From assembly GCA_945871905.1 (NCBI GenBank), contig CAMBXL010000015.1, positions 1 through 49,539 on the forward strand: a stretch of 49,539 nt of DNA, written 5' to 3'. The notes under the pieces were generated by a model. That model was not told the origin of the DNA. It worked only from the letters and a program-made list of their open reading frames with translations, and did not search any database. Numbering within the stretch: position 1 is the first letter of the stretch; each line of letters starts with the position of its first letter. Positions 33,731 through 42,723 of this stretch are shown here, piece after piece. The translations under genes and the position numbers were made by a program. Source of the DNA: Chitinophaga pinensis. GTDB lineage: Bacteria; Bacteroidota; Bacteroidia; NS11-12g; UBA955.

Positions 33731-33757
33731 TTGAAATTGTTTTTTTTTATAATTTTG
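33731..33757 (+). promoter_or_regulatory. putative trhO promoter
   Basis: TTG at 33731-33733 is followed after 16 bp by TAATTTTG (33750-33757). The element ends 4 bp before the GTG start at 33762, which implies a leaderless transcript. The spacing is slightly shorter than usual. Confidence 0.45.
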
Positions 33758-33761
33758 CAAA

Positions 33762-34781
33762 GTGTTGTTACATAATAGAATTAGTAATAAAGAGTTAAAG
33801 GAAAAAAGTAAGTTTAGCAACGAAGCTAGAATTACTATTTCTTTTTATAAATACCACCATCTGCAAAACCCCAAGGCTTTCAGAGATGAATTATACTTGG
33901 CTTGGAATCAATTGGGTGTAATGGGTAGAATCTATGTGGCAGACGAAGGAATTAATGCCCAATTGTCTGTGCCTACAGAAAATTTTGAGGCTTTTAAGTC
34001 CCATTTATACAGCTATGATTTTTTGTATGGTGTGCGCTTAAATACTGCCGTTGAAGATGATGGTAAATCATTTTTTAAATTGGCTATCAAAGTCAGAAAG
34101 AAAATTGTTGCTGATGGAATAGAAGATCCTAATTTTGATGTTACTAAAATAGGAACTCACTTAAAAGCGGAAGATTTTAATGCACTCATCGACAATCCAG
34201 ATACCATAGTTGTGGACATGCGCAACCACTACGAAAGTGAAATTGGTCATTTTGAAAAAGCTATTTTGCCAGATGTACTTAGTTTTAGAGAGCAATTGCC
34301 CAAAGTGGCCGAAATGTTGGAAAATCAAAAGGACAAACCAGTTTTGATGTATTGTACCGGAGGTATCCGTTGCGAAAAAGCCAGTGCTTATATGCTTTAC
34401 AGAGGGTTTAAGGAAGTGTATCAGTTGGAAGGCGGTATTATTAAATATGCCAACGATATCAAAGAAAAAGGATTGCCCAATAAATTTCATGGTAAAAACT
34501 TTGTATTTGATGAACGTTTAGGAGAACATATTTCAACCGAAATAATATCCAAGTGTCACCAATGTGGCAATCCGAGTGATACCCATACCAATTGTGCCAA
34601 TGTAGCTTGTAATTTACTGTTTATTCAATGTTCAGCTTGTAAAGAGAATTACAGTAACTGCTGTGACGAAGAATGCCAGCACATTGCTTCATTACCCGAA
34701 GAGGATCAAAAGGTTCTAAGAAAAGGCACCAACAAAGGTCGCTTGGTTTTTAACAAAGGTAAGAAGTTGAAAACGCGATAA
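33762..34781 (+). CDS. trhO: tRNA uridine(34) hydroxylase TrhO (rhodanese family)
   Basis: This 339-residue protein belongs to the TrhO (YceA, UPF0176) family, which makes 5-hydroxyuridine at position 34 of some tRNAs. Family marks are LHNRISN at the N-terminus, ADEGINAQLSVP and a rhodanese domain with catalytic C198 in MYCTGGIRCEKAS. A cysteine-rich C-terminus (KCHQCGNPSDTH, CSACKENYSNCCDEEC) probably binds zinc. The start is GTG at 33762. A TTG one codon later would also keep LHNRISN. It ends one base before the convergent tspO stop codon. Confidence 0.92.
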   Translation: MLLHNRISNKELKEKSKFSNEARITISFYKYHHLQNPKAFRDELYLAWNQLGVMGRIYVADEGINAQLSVPTENFEAFKSHLYSYDFLYGVRLNTAVEDDGKSFFKLAIKVRKKIVADGIEDPNFDVTKIGTHLKAEDFNALIDNPDTIVVDMRNHYESEIGHFEKAILPDVLSFREQLPKVAEMLENQKDKPVLMYCTGGIRCEKASAYMLYRGFKEVYQLEGGIIKYANDIKEKGLPNKFHGKNFVFDERLGEHISTEIISKCHQCGNPSDTHTNCANVACNLLFIQCSACKENYSNCCDEECQHIASLPEEDQKVLRKGTNKGRLVFNKGKKLKTR

Positions 34782-34782
34782 T

Positions 34783-35241
34783 CTAGTTATAAATGACAAT
34801 GTAGGCATTCAGTGAAATGGCTGTAAAAAGCCAAATCAGATAAGGTAATAACAGTAAGTTGTAATAATGCTGAACTCTGAAATATCTTAAAAAGGTAATT
34901 ATCAATACCACTTGTAATGCACTTATTACTAAAAGTGCCAATACATCATATTGGAAATAAAAGAAAATTGGATTCCATATAATATTGAGAACCCATTGTA
35001 TGCCGTATAAAATATAAATGGTTTTAGATTGAGATTTTACATTTTCTATCAATGATTTTAGATAAAAGGCATAGCAAATCATTATAGTGGTCCAAGCGGC
35101 CCCAAAAACCCAACCCGGAGGTGTCCAAGGGGCTTTTTTAATTGTTTGATACCATTCGCTAGCAACGCCGTTGCCGGTATACTGCCCACCAATTGCTAGG
35201 GCTAGAAAATTTAAAGCTAAGAATATTATAAAGTTACGCAT
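34783..35241 (-). CDS. tspO: TspO/MBR-family membrane protein
   Basis: This 152-residue protein has five membrane helices and the TspO signature APWTPPGWVFGAAWTTIM (about 37-54), with WVLNIIWNPIFF in helix three. TspO proteins bind porphyrins and other tetrapyrroles or sterol-like ligands. The frame could be extended by ten codons, but these would lie in the terminator hairpin of the upstream gene. The ATG at 35241 gives a standard family start (MRNFIIFLAL). It lies directly after a T-run. A -7 promoter element sits inside the hairpin loop 16 bp upstream. Confidence 0.9.
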   Translation of the reverse strand: MRNFIIFLALNFLALAIGGQYTGNGVASEWYQTIKKAPWTPPGWVFGAAWTTIMICYAFYLKSLIENVKSQSKTIYILYGIQWVLNIIWNPIFFYFQYDVLALLVISALQVVLIITFLRYFRVQHYYNLLLLPYLIWLFTAISLNAYIVIYN

Positions 35242-35246
35242 AAAAA

Positions 35247-35276
35247 AAGGGTTGTTGCAAATGTACAACAACCCTT
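35247..35276 (-). terminator. terminator of glutamine synthetase, with promoter element in its loop
   Basis: Perfect 11-bp arms AAGGGTTGTTG (35247-35257) and CAACAACCCTT (35266-35276) enclose an 8-base loop. Read on the minus strand, the hairpin is followed by a run of seven T, as expected of a terminator for the leftward gene ending at 35299. The loop on the same strand is TACATTTG, an exact -7 promoter element placed 16 bp before the tspO start. The element thus appears to end one transcript and start the next. Confidence 0.8.
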
Positions 35277-35298
35277 CTCTTTAAGTTTTGTTTATTTT

Positions 35299-37452
35299 TT
35301 ATTTTAAAAATAACAAGTCACGGTATTTAGGAAGTTTCCACATGTCATTGTCGATTAACTCTTCCAATTTGTCTGCACTTTCTCTAATCTCGTCAAAGTA
35401 TGGTTTTACTTTATCGCAATATGCTTTTGCTTTCTTGTCAGCATGTTCAATCAAGTTTGCTTTACGACGCTCTTCGGTCATTTTAGCATTATTACTCCAA
35501 ATAGAATTGATATGCTTAGAAATGTCCTTGGTGAGTTCAAGCAATGTTTTGGTTTCTTGTTTTGTTTGACCAATTTTTGTTAAACCTTCAATCGTGTCAA
35601 TCAATTGTTTTTGATATTTAACCGCTGATGGAATTACATAGTTTTTTGCCAATTCACCCAAAATTCTACCTTCAATTTGGATTTTTAACACGTAGTCCTC
35701 AAATTTTATTTCAGTACGTGCTTCCAATTCTTTTTTGGTGTATATACCATTTTCAACAAAGATAGATTGGCTTTCTTTTTTATTGTAAGCATCCAAAGCG
35801 TAAGGCGTTGTTTTAATATTGCTCAAACCTCTTTTTGCAGCTTCTTTCACCCATTCTTCGCCATAACCATTGCCTTCGAAAATGATTTTTTTAGAAGTTT
35901 TAATGTAGCCAATTAATGTTTTTTCGATAGCAGCTTGTTTGCTTACTTTTTTCTTTAACAATGCATCTACTTCTTTTTTAAACGCCATCAATTGATTGGC
36001 AACTATAGTATTTAATACAATAACTGCATTTGCGCAATGGTCACTAGAACCTACCGCTCTAAATTCAAATTTATTTCCAGTAAAGGCAAATGGTGAAGTT
36101 CTGTTTCTATCAGTATTGTCTAACAATATTTCAGGAATACGGTAAATATTAATGGTTTTTTCACTTACTCTGCCTGGTTTTTGTTCAGTTTTAGAATTTT
36201 CAAATCGGTTTAAAACTTCTGACAAGGTGCTGCCAATAAATACCGACATGATAGCGGGAGGTGCCTCGTTTGCGCCCAATCTGTGGTCGTTGCCCGCAGT
36301 TGCTATACTTGCTCTTAACAAGTCTGCATGGTCGTGAACTGCTTTAATGGTATTAATAAAGAAAGTTAAAAACTGTAAATTGTCTTGAGGGCTTTGGCCC
36401 GGAGATAATAAATTAACCCCAGTGTCAGTAATGATTGACCAGTTGTTGTGTTTGCCAGAACCGTTTACCCCTTTAAAAGGTTTTTCATGCCACAAAACTT
36501 TTAATTTGTGCTTACTTGCCACAGCTTGCATAACATCCATTAACAATGAATTATGGTCGATTGCAATATCTGCTTCTTCAAACATAGGCGCACATTCATA
36601 TTGCCCTGGAGCAACTTCATTGTGACGGGTTTTTAAAGGAATACCAAGTTTAAAGGCTTCTTTTTCAAAGTCTGTCATGTAGTTGTAGATGCGCTCAGGA
36701 ATACTTCCAAAATAGTGGTCTTCCAATTGTTGCCCTTTTGCAGGCATGTTACCAACCAAAGTTCTTCCTGCAAATACTAGGTCAGGACGTTGGTGGTATA
36801 ATTCTTCGTCAATTAGAAAATATTCTTGCTCAATACCTAAAGAGATTTTAGTGTTTTTAACGTTGATATCAAACAATTGACAAACCTCTGTTGAAGCTTT
36901 TGATAAAATATTAGTTGATTTAATTAATGGCGCTTTATAATCTAATGCCTCACCTGTGTAAGAAACGAAAATAGTAGGAATACACAATGTTTTTCCACTT
37001 GCTTTTTCCATAATAAATGCCGGAGAGGAAGGGTCCCAAGCACTGTAACCACGGGCTTCAAAAGTATTTCTTATGCCTCCGTTGGGGAAACTTGATGCGT
37101 CAGGTTCTTGTTGAACAAGTGCTTTGCCTGGAAATTTTTCTACACCAGAGTCAATCCCAGTAGGTTCAAAAAATGAATCGTGTTTTTCAGCAGTAGAACC
37201 TCTAAGCGGTTGAAACCAATGCGTGTAATGTGTAGCGCCTCTTTCAATGGCCCAATTTTTCATGCCTTCAGCAATTAAATTAGCCATTTTCATGTCCAAA
37301 GGATGGCCTGTGGTTCTTGATTCGTTAACAGCTTTGATGGCTTCTTTACTTACATACTCAGCCATGGCTTTTGGTCCAAAAACATTTTTACCGAAGTACT
37401 CGGAAATTTGTTTGGTGGTTTTCGACTTACTTTTTCCAGCGGATTGTATCAT
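35299..37452 (-). CDS. glnN: glutamine synthetase type III
   Basis: This 717-residue enzyme makes glutamine from glutamate, ammonia and ATP. The length of over 700 residues and the blocks ATHYTHWFQPLRGSTAEKHD, LGIEQEYFLID, RHNEVAPGQYECAPMFEE and GSGKHNNWSI are those of the GSIII family, common in Bacteroidota. An upstream TTG at 37494 would add 14 codons but is separated from the rest by a -7 promoter element, so ATG 37452 is chosen. It is transcribed alone and ends at the hairpin at 35247-35276. It is divergent from the pseudo-Fic gene. Confidence 0.95.
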   Translation of the reverse strand: MIQSAGKSKSKTTKQISEYFGKNVFGPKAMAEYVSKEAIKAVNESRTTGHPLDMKMANLIAEGMKNWAIERGATHYTHWFQPLRGSTAEKHDSFFEPTGIDSGVEKFPGKALVQQEPDASSFPNGGIRNTFEARGYSAWDPSSPAFIMEKASGKTLCIPTIFVSYTGEALDYKAPLIKSTNILSKASTEVCQLFDINVKNTKISLGIEQEYFLIDEELYHQRPDLVFAGRTLVGNMPAKGQQLEDHYFGSIPERIYNYMTDFEKEAFKLGIPLKTRHNEVAPGQYECAPMFEEADIAIDHNSLLMDVMQAVASKHKLKVLWHEKPFKGVNGSGKHNNWSIITDTGVNLLSPGQSPQDNLQFLTFFINTIKAVHDHADLLRASIATAGNDHRLGANEAPPAIMSVFIGSTLSEVLNRFENSKTEQKPGRVSEKTINIYRIPEILLDNTDRNRTSPFAFTGNKFEFRAVGSSDHCANAVIVLNTIVANQLMAFKKEVDALLKKKVSKQAAIEKTLIGYIKTSKKIIFEGNGYGEEWVKEAAKRGLSNIKTTPYALDAYNKKESQSIFVENGIYTKKELEARTEIKFEDYVLKIQIEGRILGELAKNYVIPSAVKYQKQLIDTIEGLTKIGQTKQETKTLLELTKDISKHINSIWSNNAKMTEERRKANLIEHADKKAKAYCDKVKPYFDEIRESADKLEELIDNDMWKLPKYRDLLFLK

Positions 37453-37470
37453 TTTATTATTAATTGACTG

Positions 37471-37478
37471 CAAAATTA
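37471..37478 (-). promoter_or_regulatory. -7 promoter element of glutamine synthetase
   Basis: On the minus strand this reads TAATTTTG, matching TAnnTTTG, 18 bp before the ATG at 37452. A TTG lies 13 bp upstream, closer than the usual -33 spacing. Confidence 0.45.
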
Positions 37479-37580
37479 GGGTTAAAGGGGGCAATAAAGA
37501 TGGTTTTAAGGGTAAAAAAATTAATAAAATTTCAATATTTGTTAAAATATGTCAAAAAAAATTAATATTTTCGACACAAA

Positions 37581-38654
37581 TTGTTAAATAGTCAAATTCC
37601 ATACAATCAATTGCCTTTATTAACTGAGATTCAGTTTAAACCAAGTGATAGATTATTGGCTGTTAGTCGGCAATGTCAAATGTCTATCTCGTATTTAAAG
37701 GGTTATTTGGATGCTTTGCCACAAAATGATTTGTTTTATATTTCTAAATGGTTTCAGTTGTTAGAACTTAAGTATTCGTTCGACTTGGAAAATAATTCAA
37801 TCTCTATCCAAAGATTGTTTGAATCCTCCGTTTCAAAACAAAAAAACAACGACAAAACAACGCAACTTATTTTAGAACAGTTTGTTGCTGAAAGTAAAAT
37901 AATAGGGAAGGATTTAAGTGATTTTAATAGGTTTTATATTGCCAAAGTGGGTAAAAAGAAGTCGGAATTAAGTTTTTACAGAGAAAAGACTAAAGCAGTG
38001 ATTAAAAGTTATTTTACCAATTTGGTGTTATATACTGCACCCGATCAAGCCAATGTGCTTAGTCGGTTAAAAAAAGATTTGAATAAAGCGTTATTGAATA
38101 AGCCTTTTGAGGATGATTTAATCAATTTGTGTTTAATGCACCTTCAATTAAGGGCAGTTGCGTCATTCACACAGTTTAATGATGCTTCAGCTAGATTTCA
38201 TTCGCAATTTATTATTCAAACTTTATTGGAACGGTTTATTCCTATCCCTTTTTCACAACAATTGATGTTGGAGAAAGAAGATTATAATGTGATGCTGAAA
38301 AATGCGTTGTTTAATGAGAATTATGATTCATGGTGTTTGCTACTAATCAATGCAATACAAGAGTCTATTGAAAAAATGGTTATGAAACTGAAACAAATTT
38401 TTCAATTGAAAGAAAAGCAATCATTGATAATAATGAAATATACCAATTATAAATTGCCTGACGAGTTACTATTGGTTTTGATGAAACATCCCTTTGTTAA
38501 AACCTCAGACATCATGTTGTTGTTAAACTGTCACAGACAAACAGCCTACACGTACCTCAAGCAAATGGTAAATGCAGGACTTTTGATTTCAAAAAAATCG
38601 GGAAGGGAACAAGTTTATTACAACAAGGAATTGATGGATGTATTGATTTATTGA
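37581..38654 (+). CDS. Fic-fold protein with lost catalytic motif and C-terminal winged helix
   Basis: This 357-residue protein follows the layout of Fic-family AMP transferases. An inhibitory-helix-like motif S66-F-D-L-E-N71 fits (S/T)xxxE(G/N). A helical Fic core includes LINLCLMHLQLRAVASF. A C-terminal winged helix (about 300-350) has KTSDIMLLLNCHRQTAYTYLKQM. The catalytic loop, normally HPFx(D/E)GNGRxxR, reads A194-S-F-T-Q-F-N-D-A-S-A-R205. The length is unchanged, but His, the acidic residue and GNGR are gone. It should not transfer AMP. It may be a DNA-binding regulator or a decoy. The start is TTG, with TATTTTCG as a weak -7 element at 37566-37573. It is divergent from glutamine synthetase. 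The family call is by pattern, not by search. Confidence 0.7.
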   Translation: MLNSQIPYNQLPLLTEIQFKPSDRLLAVSRQCQMSISYLKGYLDALPQNDLFYISKWFQLLELKYSFDLENNSISIQRLFESSVSKQKNNDKTTQLILEQFVAESKIIGKDLSDFNRFYIAKVGKKKSELSFYREKTKAVIKSYFTNLVLYTAPDQANVLSRLKKDLNKALLNKPFEDDLINLCLMHLQLRAVASFTQFNDASARFHSQFIIQTLLERFIPIPFSQQLMLEKEDYNVMLKNALFNENYDSWCLLLINAIQESIEKMVMKLKQIFQLKEKQSLIIMKYTNYKLPDELLLVLMKHPFVKTSDIMLLLNCHRQTAYTYLKQMVNAGLLISKKSGREQVYYNKELMDVLIY

Positions 38655-38673
38655 TAGAGCTCCGCAATCGAGA

Positions 38674-38753
38674 AGATTCTGTATAATTGCCCCATACACA
38701 AGTCCCATCCGCAGCAATTTACGGAATAACTGTTGGGTAAATATTCAGAATCT
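38674..38753. other. structured intergenic element of unknown nature
   Basis: AGATTCTG (38674-38681) and CAGAATCT (38746-38753) are perfect inverted arms. Inside them further short pairings are possible: TAT/ATA, CCC (38690-38692)/GGG and TCCG/CGGA around 38708-38725. The segment is clearly richer in GC than the surrounding gap. It could be a folded RNA leader, a weak terminator after the pseudo-Fic gene, or a remnant of a mobile repeat. I recognise no known RNA family. Confidence 0.35.
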
Positions 38754-38833
38754 CACTGACTTAATATTCTTGAATTAGTACTCTCATTTTGCCTCTTTTC
38801 ATTGATATAATAAAATATCAACAATAAAGTTGT

Positions 38834-38841
38834 TATTTTTG
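38834..38841 (+). promoter_or_regulatory. -7 promoter element of the MsbA-like gene
   Basis: TATTTTTG matches TAnnTTTG and ends 9 bp before the ATG at 38851. No -33 match at the usual distance. Confidence 0.45.
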
Positions 38842-38850
38842 CCATCGTAA

Positions 38851-40668
38851 ATGAATGCCATGTTACGTATATTGAAATTGATAGTGCCTTTTAAGGGCTT
38901 AGCATTTCTCAATATGCTTTTTAATTTAATTCAAATTGTAGCCGGTTTGTTCTCTTTAGCGCTTATTATGCCTTTGCTCGATTTTATGTTTAATAACAAC
39001 AAAGACTTGTTGGAAAGTAATTTGAATAAAAAGCAAGGTGGATTTAATGAATTTTATACCGATTTTATTGGTTGGATGACTCAACTGGTTCAGGATGACA
39101 AACGACAAGCCTTACTCTTCATTAGTATTGCCCTAATTGTGGCAACGGTTATAAAAAATATAGCCCGCTATCTTGCTCTTTTTTATTTAGTTATTCTTAG
39201 AAACAAAGTTATTCAGGATATAAGAAAAAGGGTGTTTAATAAAATGCTTGATTTGCCTATTTCATACTTCAGTAACGAACGCAAGGGCGACCTAATATCA
39301 CGAATGAGTAACGATGTTAAGGAGGTTGAGTGGAGTTTAATGGCCTCTTTGGAAGCAATCTTTAAAGAACCTGTTACCATATTGGTTTACATTGCAACTT
39401 TGGTTTTTATGAGTCCTAAGTTAACCTTATTTGTAGTGGTTTTGTTACCCGTAGCGGGTGGTTCTATCGCTTTATTGGGCAAATCGTTAAGGAGGAAGTC
39501 TAAAAGAAATCAGGAACAACAAAGTTTGGTGCTTTCTTTCTTAGAAGAATCAATTGGTGGAGTTAGAATTATCAAGGCTTTTGTTGTAGAATCTATTTTT
39601 AAGAAAAAATTTGCAGACATCAATCAGTCCGCAACTACAGCCAATATTAAAGTCAATCACAGAGGCGATATGGCTTCACCTATCTCCGAAACATTGGGTA
39701 TTACAGTTGCAGCAGTTATTTTGTGGTTTGGTGGTAATATGGTTTTTGACGAACAACTAACGGGGTCGGCTTTTTTAGCCTATTTTGCTATTTTTAGTCA
39801 AGTTATTCCTCCTTTCAAACAATTGTCTAATGCTTTTCCAATGTTTCAAAGAGGGGCAGTTAGTATGGACAGATACGAAGAGATTTTAAATGCAGACATT
39901 AAAATACCTGAACCTGAAAATCCAGTAATTGTTGAACAATTTAATCACTCTATTGAATTTAACAATGTAAGTTTTTCATACGGTAAAGAAGAGGTTGTTA
40001 AGCAAGTTAGTTTTTCAATCCCAAAGAATAAAAAAATTGCATTGGTTGGTTCAAGTGGGAGTGGTAAAAGTACTTTAGCAGATTTATTGCCCCGTTTTTA
40101 TGATGTTACTAAGGGTGAAATTACGATTGATGGTGTCAATGTCAAAGATATTTCTACACAACAATTACGTTCTTTAATGGGCATAGTAACCCAAGAGGCT
40201 ATATTGTTTAATGATACCATTGCCAATAATATTAAATTTGGTTTAGACAATGTCAGTCAAGCGCAATTGGAAGAAGCCTGTAAAATGGCAAATGCCTTAG
40301 ATTTTATTAATGAAACTGAACATCAATTTGAAACTGTAATAGGAGAGAGGGGTAGTAAATTGAGTGGTGGTCAAAGACAAAGAATAGCCATTGCCCGTGC
40401 TTTGCTTAGAAATCCTCAAATCTTAATTTTAGATGAAGCTACTAGTGCATTGGACAATGAAAGTGAAAGGTTAGTCCAAGAAGCGCTCGACCATTTAAAA
40501 GAGGGTCGAACCAGTTTGGTTATTGCCCATAGATTAAGTACTATCAAAGATGCAGATGAGATTATTATTTTAAAACATGGTAAAATAATAGAACGAGGAA
40601 ATCATTATGATTTAATGACTCGAGAAGGAGTTTATTATAATTTGGCTAGAATGACAGAAGGTTTTTAA
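38851..40668 (+). CDS. MsbA-like ABC flippase (lipid A / glycolipid exporter)
   Basis: This 605-residue half-transporter has six membrane helices (about 15-320) and a complete ABC domain. The domain has Walker A GSSGSGKST (about 398-406), Q-loop GIVTQE, signature LSGGQRQRIAIA, Walker B ILDEATSALD and switch histidine AHR. This contrasts with the degenerate exporter at 20634. MsbA-type proteins flip lipid A-core across the inner membrane. The Kdo transferase gene two positions downstream supports an LPS role. The start is ATG 38851, with a second ATG at 38860. Confidence 0.87.
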   Translation: MNAMLRILKLIVPFKGLAFLNMLFNLIQIVAGLFSLALIMPLLDFMFNNNKDLLESNLNKKQGGFNEFYTDFIGWMTQLVQDDKRQALLFISIALIVATVIKNIARYLALFYLVILRNKVIQDIRKRVFNKMLDLPISYFSNERKGDLISRMSNDVKEVEWSLMASLEAIFKEPVTILVYIATLVFMSPKLTLFVVVLLPVAGGSIALLGKSLRRKSKRNQEQQSLVLSFLEESIGGVRIIKAFVVESIFKKKFADINQSATTANIKVNHRGDMASPISETLGITVAAVILWFGGNMVFDEQLTGSAFLAYFAIFSQVIPPFKQLSNAFPMFQRGAVSMDRYEEILNADIKIPEPENPVIVEQFNHSIEFNNVSFSYGKEEVVKQVSFSIPKNKKIALVGSSGSGKSTLADLLPRFYDVTKGEITIDGVNVKDISTQQLRSLMGIVTQEAILFNDTIANNIKFGLDNVSQAQLEEACKMANALDFINETEHQFETVIGERGSKLSGGQRQRIAIARALLRNPQILILDEATSALDNESERLVQEALDHLKEGRTSLVIAHRLSTIKDADEIIILKHGKIIERGNHYDLMTREGVYYNLARMTEGF

Positions 40669-40714
40669 GTCCTTAATGATAGTTTTGAAAGTGAATTTTA
40701 TTTGAAAGAATTCT

Positions 40715-40722
40715 TATATTTG
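40715..40722 (+). promoter_or_regulatory. -7 promoter element before the outer-membrane protein gene
   Basis: TATATTTG matches TAnnTTTG and ends 4 bp before the ATG at 40727, which again suggests a leaderless message. No -33 element at 17-23 bp. Confidence 0.4.
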
Positions 40723-40726
40723 TTGA

Positions 40727-41500
40727 ATGTTATTCAGGTTTTTTATATTAATTAATTGTTTTATAAGTATTGTATTGTCAGCACAAACGATGGCTGAACA
40801 AAAAGACTATCGAAATACGATGTTGATGGGAATTACTTATGGCCGTCAACAATCCATAGGTGTATTAAATGAAAGGTTTGGCGGTAGTAATACTGTTGGA
40901 CTTAATACTAGTTATAAATTTGGTAAAAATTGGCAGGCTAGTTTTCAACTTAATACTTTGTTTGGTTCTGTAGTCAAAGAAAATGGAATGTTTGATTCTA
41001 TCAGTAAAAATGGAACCGACTTGTTGGATGTAAATGGAAATTTTGCTGAAATTAGGTTGTATCAACGCGGCTATATGTGGCATTTTGATTTTGGGAAAGT
41101 AATTCCATTGTCGCCTTTAAACAAAAATTCGGGTTTATTAATGACCGCAGGTTTGGGTTATATGGAACACAAAATCAAGTTTTTTTATCAAAGAGACGTA
41201 TTGCCACAATTGGAAAATGGCTATTTTAAAGGATACGATAGGTTGACTAATGGTTTTATGTGGAGAGGATTTGTAGGTTATCAAAGGATTGATGATGAGC
41301 AGATGTTGAACTTTATTGCAGGCCTTGAATGGATGCATGGTTTAACTCAAAGTAGACGTTCTTTTGATTTTGATACCAGAAAAGCTGATTTACGCCAAAG
41401 GAATGATTTGTTAATTGGGCTGAAAATTGGGGTAATGATTGCCATTCAAGGTAGAAAAGCAGGTGCCAAAAAAGGACAAGAAGAAAGGTACTTTGATTGA
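40727..41500 (+). CDS. putative outer-membrane beta-barrel protein
   Basis: This 257-residue protein has a signal peptide (about 1-20, ending LSAQT). The rest is built of alternating short strands with aromatic ends (TVGLNTSYKFGKNWQASFQL; WHFDFGKVIPL; WRGFVGYQR; FIAGLEWMHG), the look of a small outer-membrane barrel. The C-terminal tail is charged (AGAKKGQEERYFD). No named family is recognised. Its stop codon overlaps the waaA ATG by one base, and msbA lies just upstream, so an envelope or LPS-linked role is likely but unproven. Confidence 0.6.
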   Translation: MLFRFFILINCFISIVLSAQTMAEQKDYRNTMLMGITYGRQQSIGVLNERFGGSNTVGLNTSYKFGKNWQASFQLNTLFGSVVKENGMFDSISKNGTDLLDVNGNFAEIRLYQRGYMWHFDFGKVIPLSPLNKNSGLLMTAGLGYMEHKIKFFYQRDVLPQLENGYFKGYDRLTNGFMWRGFVGYQRIDDEQMLNFIAGLEWMHGLTQSRRSFDFDTRKADLRQRNDLLIGLKIGVMIAIQGRKAGAKKGQEERYFD

Positions 41501-42723
41501 TGCGATATTTGTACACTTTTCTATTAACTATAGCCGATGCTTGTTTGCCATTGGCCGCTTTATTGTTAAGGAAAGGAAAGACACACACATTTGTTGCAGG
41601 TAGAATAGCCCAAAGGGAAATTAATTTGCCCGAAAAAATAGAACAACGAATATGGATTCATTGCGCCAGTTTAGGTGAATTTGAACAAGTAAAGCCAATT
41701 ATAGAAAGCATAAAACACCAACAAAACTGTCAAATAGTAGTTAGTTTTTTTTCTCCGTCAGGGTATCAATATTCTCAAAATTATCCATTTGTTGATGCAG
41801 TGTTTTATTTGCCATTAGATACTCCACGAAATGCCGAAAGATTTATCAAAGCAATTAATCCCGATAAGGTCATCTTTGTCAAATACGAATTTTGGTTTCA
41901 CTTTTTAACAGAATTGTTTGCCAAAGACATTCCGGTTTATTTGGTTTCTGCGGTTTTTAGACCCAATCAGTTTCTGTTTTCTAAATTTGGGAAATGGTTG
42001 TTTCGATTATTGCCAAAGTACAAATCCATCTTTGTGCAAGATAAAAATTCATTAGATTGTTTGATTTCTCATGGGATTAATAATGCAATATTGTCTGGAG
42101 ATACCAGATATGACAAGGTTTACTATACTTCGTTGAATGTAAAAACGAATCCAATTATCGAAGCCTTTAAAGGCAAATCTACTTTATTGATTATAGGAAG
42201 CAGTTGGTCTGCGGAGGAAGATTTGTTGCTGCATTATTTGTCAAAGGGAAATGAAATTAAGTTAAAAATTCTTATTGCCCCACATGACATATCGCAAGGA
42301 CATATCAATGAAATTTTACAAAAGTTTAAAGACATTACGCCATTACTTTATTCAAAATTAAAACCAACAGATTCCATGTCTCAAGTCATGGTTTTAGATA
42401 CTATTGGACATTTAGCAAGTGCTTATTATTACGGGAATGTGGCCTTAGTTGGTGGGGCATTCGGAAAGGGATTGCATAATATTTTGGAGCCTATTGCCTT
42501 TGGCGTTCCTGTAATTTTTGGTCCTCATACTCAAAAGTATCCTGAGGCACAATTAGCGATTAACAATCAAATTGCTATTCAGGTAAATACCGCAGAGGAG
42601 TTTGTAAATGCATTAGAAGGATTAATGAACAATCCACCCAAACAAGCGTGTTTGGAATTTATAAAATCGAATAAAGGGGCGAGTGAAATTGTGGTAAAGG
42701 AATTGTTGAATTTAAAACAATGA
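41500..42723 (+). CDS. waaA: 3-deoxy-D-manno-octulosonic acid (Kdo) transferase
   Basis: This 407-residue inner-membrane GT-B enzyme adds Kdo from CMP-Kdo to lipid A precursor. It shows an N-terminal membrane anchor ([20 protein letters not shown]), the motif [15 protein letters not shown] with the catalytic glutamate near residue 53, KYEFWFHF and the C-terminal [20 protein letters not shown] donor site. The TTG one codon earlier is not needed. The ATG at 41500 overlaps the upstream stop in TGATG. Its last 12 bp overlap the convergent ruvB. Confidence 0.94.
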   Translation: MRYLYTFLLTIADACLPLAALLLRKGKTHTFVAGRIAQREINLPEKIEQRIWIHCASLGEFEQVKPIIESIKHQQNCQIVVSFFSPSGYQYSQNYPFVDAVFYLPLDTPRNAERFIKAINPDKVIFVKYEFWFHFLTELFAKDIPVYLVSAVFRPNQFLFSKFGKWLFRLLPKYKSIFVQDKNSLDCLISHGINNAILSGDTRYDKVYYTSLNVKTNPIIEAFKGKSTLLIIGSSWSAEEDLLLHYLSKGNEIKLKILIAPHDISQGHINEILQKFKDITPLLYSKLKPTDSMSQVMVLDTIGHLASAYYYGNVALVGGAFGKGLHNILEPIAFGVPVIFGPHTQKYPEAQLAINNQIAIQVNTAEEFVNALEGLMNNPPKQACLEFIKSNKGASEIVVKELLNLKQ

